A stretch of DNA of 64,000 bases from assembly GCF_035222485.1 (NCBI RefSeq), contig NC_085920.1, positions 1,736,001 through 1,800,000 of the forward strand, written 5' to 3'. The notes below the pieces were generated by a model, which was given only the letters and a program-made list of their open reading frames with translations, had not been told where the DNA came from and searched no databases. Both the position numbers and the translations under genes were made by a program. The number at the start of each line of letters is the position of its first letter. Position 1 is the first letter of the stretch. Shown here one piece after another: positions 57,905 to 64,000 of the stretch. The stretch comes from Podospora pseudoanserina. Its lineage: Eukaryota; Ascomycota; Sordariomycetes; Sordariales; Podosporaceae.

Positions 57905-58407
57905 GATTTCGGGTTGGTGGGTGGGAAAAAGAAAGGGAAGCCTGTTTGATGATATTTCAGATTAGGGATCAACGGCCTTTAAGATTGATGGGAATGGATT
58001 CCGGCCCCCTTTTTGTACTTGTATCACTTGAACGATATCAAGATGTTTGGAACACTAGAGTGGCTAGTTGACTCGGAACGGTTCGGCGTTGTACATCGGC
58101 AACGGGAGTTGGTGGTGAATTCCGCATTTCAGGGGTATTCTTGAGACAACGTTATTGGTTTATGGCGTATTGAAGAAGTGAGGCGATCAAACTGACAGAG
58201 AATAATACTGGCTGAAGCGAGCAAAGGGACGCAAGCTAGATAAACAGATGAAAGCGCGGGCCACCCAGGTCAGCACAACACGTAGGTACGATCGATCTTA
58301 GGTAATATTTCAAACTATCCTAAAACTTCACAGCCCTTTACCCCGCCGTAGGTATTGGAAGATTGAGACTTCCCCGTTTGCTCCCCAGACACCTGCCCAT
58401 ATCAAAT
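57905..58407. other. Intergenic region
   Basis: No gene; promoter of the Cys-rich protein on the left and 3' UTR of the protease on the right. Confidence 0.45.
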
Positions 58408-59287
58408 CTACATGGGCACATAATCCACCACCTCCGTCAACCCCACCATCGCAGGCGCCCCTCCCTCCCCCTCCCTCAACGCATAAAACGCCCTCGTCGA
58501 CTCAACATCACTCGTCTGAATCTCGGGCGGCGTCCTCGAATAGTTCATAACCGACTTCTCATTCCTCGGCCCCAACTGCACCGACGCCGCCGCCTCAAAC
58601 ACCGTCCCCGTCTCCGGGTTCACATCCAACGCAAACTCATGCCTCAGACCCAAAACATGCCCGAGCTCGTGGGTGAAGATCTTCCACAGGTTTGCCTTCC
58701 ACCGGAGCATGGAGAAGGCCGGGTTGTAGACCAGCATCATGTTCAAGTCGTTGGCGTTGGGGAAGAAGGCGGAGGCGAGGGTGCCGCCGCTGTCGCCGCC
58801 GTGGCAGAGGGCAAAGGTGGCGTCTTTGGTGTCTTTGACCCATTCGAAGGTGACGCCGATGGAGAGATCGTTCCATTTCTGGCAGGCGAGGTTGAGGTGG
58901 GTTGCTGCATAGGTGGCGTCGGTGGGGGTTTTGAAGCCTTCGGTTAGGGCGACCCTGAGAGGGGGGGTTTAGTACGGGGTTCTGGGGGAGGGATGAGAGG
59001 GTTGGGGCGTACCATCTGATGACTGACCCAGGGGCCCATCGAGGGCACTCCTTCTCCAGACCGACCATGATGTTGTGGGGTGCACCGGGTCCGCGGAAGG
59101 GCTTGGGGATGGGCTGCTGGGTTATGCAGTGGGGGAAGAAGTCATCGTCGTGAGAGGTATCTTCTTTGGGCAGGGAAGGGACTTTGTCAGAAGGGGAGAC
59201 AGTGTCAAGGGCGTGTTCACCAAGGGCTTCGATGACTTCTCCGATGATGATCTCCTTGGTGGAGGGTTGCGAGGTTGTGGTAGCCAT
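58408..59287 (-). CDS. Metzincin-type zinc metalloprotease (matrixin-like), leaderless
   Basis: Exons 59013-59287 and 58408-58954 (GTACGC donor, CTCAG acceptor) give 273 residues. The zinc site HELGHVLGLRHE (HEXXHXXGXXH) and the Met-turn SVMNYS are both present at the right spacing. Upstream are SVIRWVALTEGF, NLACQKWNDLSIGVTFEW and FALCHGGDSGGTLASAFFP, all typical of fungal M10/M12-like proteases. The N-terminus MATTTSQPSTKEIIIGEVIE is not a signal peptide, so the enzyme may be intracellular or exported by another route. No pro-domain Cys switch is obvious. All catalytic ligands are intact. Confidence 0.87.
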
Positions 59288-60563
59288 GTTTGGTGTTGGG
59301 AACGTGCCACACCAGTTTGGGGGCAGGAGATCCAGGTTGAGTTGATGATGAGGTATGTTGAAGGGGGGAATGAAGTATGACTTTGCCGCAAACTTCAGAC
59401 TAGAGAATCTGGCTGATGGTAACGCAATGGAGAAGTTGATGATAGATGTTAGGACCGGCTTTATAACAGCAAAGGTTGGTCCAGAAGTTCACCGTCACAA
59501 GTTCATCAGGGTTGACCAGTTGACTTCACATAGGCGGTGTGCTCTGTCCAGAGAGTCCCACGCAGAAGAGTCCGAAAAATCGATAAGTCTTGAGTTGCAT
59601 AGTGAGCGAGACACAGGTGTGTAACACAACCCCTGAATGTGTACTAGTGCGGTGCTTGACAGCAGCTGGAACAAGCATTGACGCCTATAGAAAACCTCAT
59701 GCAACGCCATAGAGATAATTATTGGTCAAGCACTAGCAAGCATGCAGAATCTGTCAATGCGTTGTCTTCAACATTGGCTCAGTGGCGAGGTTCTAGAACA
59801 TCATGCACGAGAAAGATAGGCCGGACCAGACACTCCGCTCAGCTAAGCCGCAGCCCTACAGGGCCGTGATCTTACCATGTTTGGAATGAGGCTTCAATGG
59901 AGAGGGCATCTCAATTGCCCTTTTGGGAAACCGGGATGCACCCCGTGCTGCCTCCAGACAGTAGGAGAGGGGTAGTTGGGATCCGAGTCACAATCCGAGC
60001 ACTCAGATGGGTGTCGAACAAACAGCCACAACATGCTCGATGCAATAGAAGCAAGGTTTGGGAGAGAAATGAAGCTATCTAGTCAGCCACGAGATATCGC
60101 AATGAGCTCTGGTAGGTCCGAGTATGTTCAGATGTGCTAGTATATTGCAGGCACTGTACTCGATGTCCAATATCACAATCCAGCCAGCCACAATGATATG
60201 TAGGTATTCCTTTACTGATCACATTGCTCGACGTAATGGCTGACTAGTTACCTAGCCTTTCTGTAGCTCAACTGTGTTTCAATCACACAGCGGTAAGGTT
60301 GTCGAAGACCAGTTTGCATGGCGTGTTTCTGCGTCCTCCACGAGGGCAGATGGCGGTGAACTTTGGAATGATGCCTACAGGTTTTATCTCCAGGATGATT
60401 CCATGCTACCTATTCCACTAAATAGCATATAAGGGAGCACCATCCGCTTTCTGCTCTCATCAAAGCAAGCACAGCAGAACCAGCGCAAAGAAACTATCTG
60501 TGCCTTTCACTACTCATCATAGTCAACAAGACCTCTTTCACCTACAATATAAGCATCGGCACC
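59288..60563. other. Intergenic region
   Basis: No gene recognised. The last 150 bases form the promoter and leader of the phospholipase C-like gene. Confidence 0.45.
60429..60434 (+). promoter_or_regulatory. Possible TATA box of phospholipase C-like gene
   Basis: TATAAG lies 135 bases before the ATG at 60564, followed by a CA-rich leader (AAGCAAGCACAGCAGAACC). Confidence 0.45.
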
Positions 60564-61999
60564 ATGACGACCGAAGTGCAAGAGCTGTGGGTTATCTCGA
60601 TCATGAATGATGTCGACAGCAGAGCTAACAGCGCAATCAGGAGCGTGGAGACTCTCGGTCACGAGCCCACTGGGTGGGACTACGACCACGAGAACGACCC
60701 CAACGCCCCACCCAACATCGAAGCTGAGTTGGAGAAGCTTCAGCCAGACCATGGCCACAACGACTACTCCCAGCTCGTGGCCATTCCTATCTCTGAGGAG
60801 GAGATTGAGGCCGCTTCCAAGATTGACTATGTCAAATGGAAGCAGGAGCGCGCCGCACACCCGCACAAGGGTAAGTCTTACCTGAACTGATTGAGAGGCT
60901 TCGAGATCTCGACTGACTTTCTATTTCAGACGGCAGCTTCGAGTATGCCGAGCATAGCTACCTGGGTGACTCGCTTACCTTGGCTTGGGATGACGGACAG
61001 TCCTATGTTGCGAAGTATAAGCCTTTCACCCTCCCGAACGGGCTGGAGGTGACATATGGCCAGATCAACGGGCTGGCTGGTGACTTCTACGGCACTGTCA
61101 ACCCCATCAGTGATGGCAGGGATTTACAGGACCAACGCCAGCGTTTCCTGCGGGCGTGGTACTGGCTCGCCATGGACACCACCCGTAACCCAACCGAGGC
61201 GCAAAAAATCCTCAACACGCTCTCGACTGAGGTTGATATGGTCCAAGCCGCACTGGACAAGGGACAGGACCCATCGACTGTGTACCCCAACATCCCAGAC
61301 GTCAACGTCCAGCTACAGCTCTACACCATAACCCGTCCCGATGAGTGCCCTAGCTACCTTGGTTTGGCCAAGATCAACTGGGATCACTTCGGCGCCGACG
61401 CCCGCACAGCCTACAACGCCTGCCACTCCGTCGCCCTGCAGGTCGCCGCCGGTGGAAACCTCCAGCTTGCCTACGCGATGAACGCCTTCGGAGATCACTT
61501 CCTCCAAGACTCCTTCGCAGCCGGTCACATGCGCACCCCGAGACGCAAGCTCCACGACAGCGTTGGCGCGGCTGACCTATGCGCCAAGTACATGCACGAC
61601 GAAGACAACGCCATCGGGCTCTCTGTCAAGAGCCCCATTGGCAGAGCCTGGCATACATTTGGTGATAAGAAGCTGCTCGACAAGGAGGACATTGCCAACA
61701 AGAACGAGGCCTGGAACGCGGTCCGGGCATCTGCTGATGAGATCTACACTGCGTGGAAGACAAAGGTTGTGCCCCAGTATCCCAAGTATGCTGCTTGGAA
61801 CTATGCCCCGATCTTGAGCGAGGTCTCTAGTATTGTTGCGCCTCTTTTCAGGCCGGATGGTCAGCGACGGGCGGATATCAGGAAGCGCTGCCAGGCGAAG
61901 TATACGAACAACTATTGGTATTGGTCGACTGCGTCGGATTGCGCGCTGAGTCGGTTGTGGGATTATCCGATTAAGCCGACGGCGGATTGTAATATCTGA
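60564..61999 (+). CDS. Zinc-dependent phospholipase C-like protein
   Basis: Exons 60564-60870 and 60930-61999 give 458 residues. The core YAMNAFGDHFLQDSFAAGHM followed by RTPR is the hallmark helix of the zinc phospholipase C fold, in which DHFxxDxFAAGH supplies metal ligands. WYWLAMDTTRNPT, NWDHFGADARTAY and YNACHSVALQVAAG lie before it and could supply further His/Asp ligands. The N-terminal 100 residues are acidic and lack a signal peptide. The C-terminus contains a Cys pair (RKRCQAKY, SDCALSRLWDYP). It probably hydrolyses phospholipid head groups, or is a relative of bacterial proteins with this fold. It sits alone next to an AT-rich island. Confidence 0.7.
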
Positions 62000-64000
62000 T
62001 CATTCTCACTTGCATGTGACGGGAAGGATCGGATAATGACGAGAGGTTTTCAATGTTAAGATAAAATGCCTCGTCGAAGAAGGGTGGCAAGAGAGCGCTT
62101 TCAGGTAGTTAAAGGATATCTATTAAAGGCGTGGGTTATGGTTTCAGGTTTAACCAAGGTCACATAAGCTGGACTAGCTGATAGACCTGGTAGTATTTTT
62201 GATAGTCATAGTTGGTACAATCAAAATCGGCGAAGTGGTATGAAGGAATTAATCTACCTACCTCTACATGTATCTACGTTGGCAACATGGCTAGGCCCGA
62301 GGCCCTGAACATCATGACCATTGAGGTGGTGGAATCAGAGCAGTGAGACTAGGTACGTACGAGGGCACATTGTGAAGGTTGATATACCCCTTGCCTTCGC
62401 CCCGCGGGCAAGGACGTCCTTTTAGGACGGCACACCGCCTCTTCCAAGCGGGAGTTTTTGTGCCCCATGCTTTTTTGGGATTGATACACTCTTTTTCTCT
62501 CACGGAGAAAATAGTCCTATTGGCCAGTTGAATACACAAGAACTAAATAAGTAAGAAAGGGAAGGATCTAAATGTTGTTTGCTTTATCTTTTTAAGATAA
62601 TGTTTGTTAATGTGAGAGGATAGATAGTTGCTCCGAGTTGCAGGGCTGACAGGTTGGTTGCTCCAAGGGTCTTGCCCTGCCCACACCTTAGATACCTACA
62701 TGGCATTTTGTTCAGTTCTCCTCTGAAGTAGGTTCCTCCGATTACCTTACATCACCAACTTTAACCCGGGCACGACCTTTATTTAAAATAGTAAGAAAAC
62801 ATATAAACTAACCACAATACTATAAATATACCCTCAACAGGGTCTCTGAATAAATATACCTGCGTGATAGTGGCTCGCTCGCAGGCCGCACTCTACGTAG
62901 GACAAAGAAAAGACTCTATGGGCTCGCAGGCCACATAATAAGCACCTAATCGGCCTGATCAGAGGGCCAGAATTGCCTTCACGCGTGCAAGGCATAAAAA
63001 TATGAAGAAATAAAAGTCGATGTCCTGTCTAAAATAGAATGTCCGAAGCAAACCGCTTATATACATGACCCCTGAACCCCCGAATCCTCCGAGAGCCCCA
63101 CTTCCTTACTCAAACCCTCAGGCCTGTGGCCGCACCCCAAACCAGTGAGTGTAGAGGGTGGCGTTGGCTCAGTTTTACGTGGCAGCACACACGTTTAGTT
63201 CTCTTTATCATTCCGCGACTGTCCCACCATAAGTACCCATAAGTACTCACTTTTCCCAAAGTCCATTGGCTAGCAGTTCAATTATACCTGCTAGCAGTTC
63301 AATCATACCTGTCACCTTTGGCTTATATCTACTTCCACACATCCTCAATGGGTTTACTACTAGTCTTTCACTCGTAATTCCTAGGGACTGACTTATGGTC
63401 TTACTCTCTCATTCCTTACACCTCTAAACTCCTACTAAAATTTACCGGGTTACTGCCGTTCTTTTCGTTCAAATATTGACCTAGCGTACACATGTGTCTT
63501 TTCATAATGTCAATGACAGAAGAAAAAACCACAGGAAACCCCCAGGCACGCAAGACACGCTAAACAGTGGCCCTGCCAACTGTAAAAAGATTAAAAGGTG
63601 TGGTTTCATTCCCCTATAAAGGAATATTATCAGCAACTACAATCCCAGATCTACCCAAGCTTGTTCCACCAATCTTTACTCTGAAAATCCCATCGTCGAA
63701 TTGACTGCTGCCGGCTATATGGATTTTTTCCCAGATAAGAAAGTACCTGAGCGGCGATGATGCTCTCGCCATCAGCCAGGTCACAGTCAGGTGCCTGAGC
63801 TAGCAGCGCAGAGATATTGGTACGATCCCGCACCCAGGATGTACTGCGGGTTGACAAAAGCAGCGAGCAAGTCACCAACATTATCAATGGGCCTTCGCAG
63901 CCGCCGGATCAACGTTGTGGCAAGCCAGTGTGCAGGAGAAGACGTAGCTGGATTTTGAGCTAGGATTTCCGTGCCAAAGTCTTTCATCAGTGGTTCAGAA
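62000..64000. other. AT-rich repeat-like island without supported genes
   Basis: No full gene. Features seen: the palindrome AAGGACGTCCTT at about 62411-62422; GCTCGCAGGCC at about 62878 and 62929; AT-rich sequence rich in TA; and short open minus-strand frames at 63651-63987 without a recognised domain. The composition suggests decayed, RIP-affected repetitive DNA. A family cannot be named. Confidence 0.45.
63270..63311 (+). repeat. Tandem duplication of a 21-bp unit
   Basis: CTAGCAGTTCAATTATACCTG is repeated directly with one C/T difference. A shorter CATAAGTAC duplication lies just upstream near 63229. Confidence 0.9.

Noticed and set aside
63335-63375. Minus-strand reading KPIEDVWK resembling the C-terminal motif of Tc1/mariner transposases
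   Set aside because: The surrounding residues do not match the expected SPDLNP context and no other transposase motif or terminal inverted repeat was found.

Overview
The window is from a filamentous ascomycete, most probably a Sordariomycete of the order Sordariales. Genes have short introns (about 50-130 bp) with GT-AG borders and TACTAAT-like branch sites. The protein families are fungal: Zn2Cys6 regulator, fungal rhodopsin-type membrane protein, NLR/HET incompatibility families, EF-hand NADPH oxidase, LysM effector and a CBM1-tailed esterase. Several stretches show AT enrichment with CpA-to-TpA type changes, as expected of repeat-induced point mutation (RIP). Exon borders were worked out by reading splice signals and keeping phase. 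Family names come from recognised motifs, not database searches.

Layout. 1-7.5 kb: the 3' part of a secreted CE1 esterase, then a gene graveyard with a disrupted HNH-nuclease-like gene and a decayed STAND/NACHT gene. 7.5-25.8 kb: mainly housekeeping genes, namely a Kre9-like wall protein, an MFS transporter, RNA polymerase III subunit RPC34, cyclophilin, an Ent3-like epsin, a four-helix membrane protein with an in-frame reading extension past its stop, a Zn2Cys6 regulator, a membrane-anchored HHE protein and a GNAT acetyltransferase. 26-29 kb: a second decayed NACHT-ankyrin gene. 30-33.7 kb: a small secreted protein and a TPR-SET protein. 33.7-39 kb: gene-poor, with a strong GC-rich hairpin, a TTG tract, a 42-bp minisatellite and a pyrimidine tract.

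39-49.4 kb: a paired-cysteine protein, a secreted protein with a histidine-rich repeat tail, a remnant of a coiled-coil-led fungal family, NOX3/NoxC, a LysM protein and a Nudix-like protein that has lost its Nudix box. 49.8-54.3 kb: a HET-domain fossil, then an alpha/beta-hydrolase with an eroded active site convergent with a LaeA-like methyltransferase carrying one in-frame stop. 55.5-62 kb: a rhodopsin-type membrane protein, a secreted Cys-rich protein with a frame change at a poly-C run, a leaderless metzincin protease and a zinc phospholipase C-like protein. 62-64 kb: an AT-rich repeat island.

Conserved housekeeping blocks thus alternate with accessory islands rich in allorecognition-type (NLR, HET) remnants and secreted proteins. 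I see no operon-like system with a clear joint function. The most unusual points are the open frame beyond the stop at 19471, the GC-rich hairpin near 34.8 kb, the Nudix pseudoenzyme, the His-rich secreted protein and the repeated birth and decay of NLR/HET genes.
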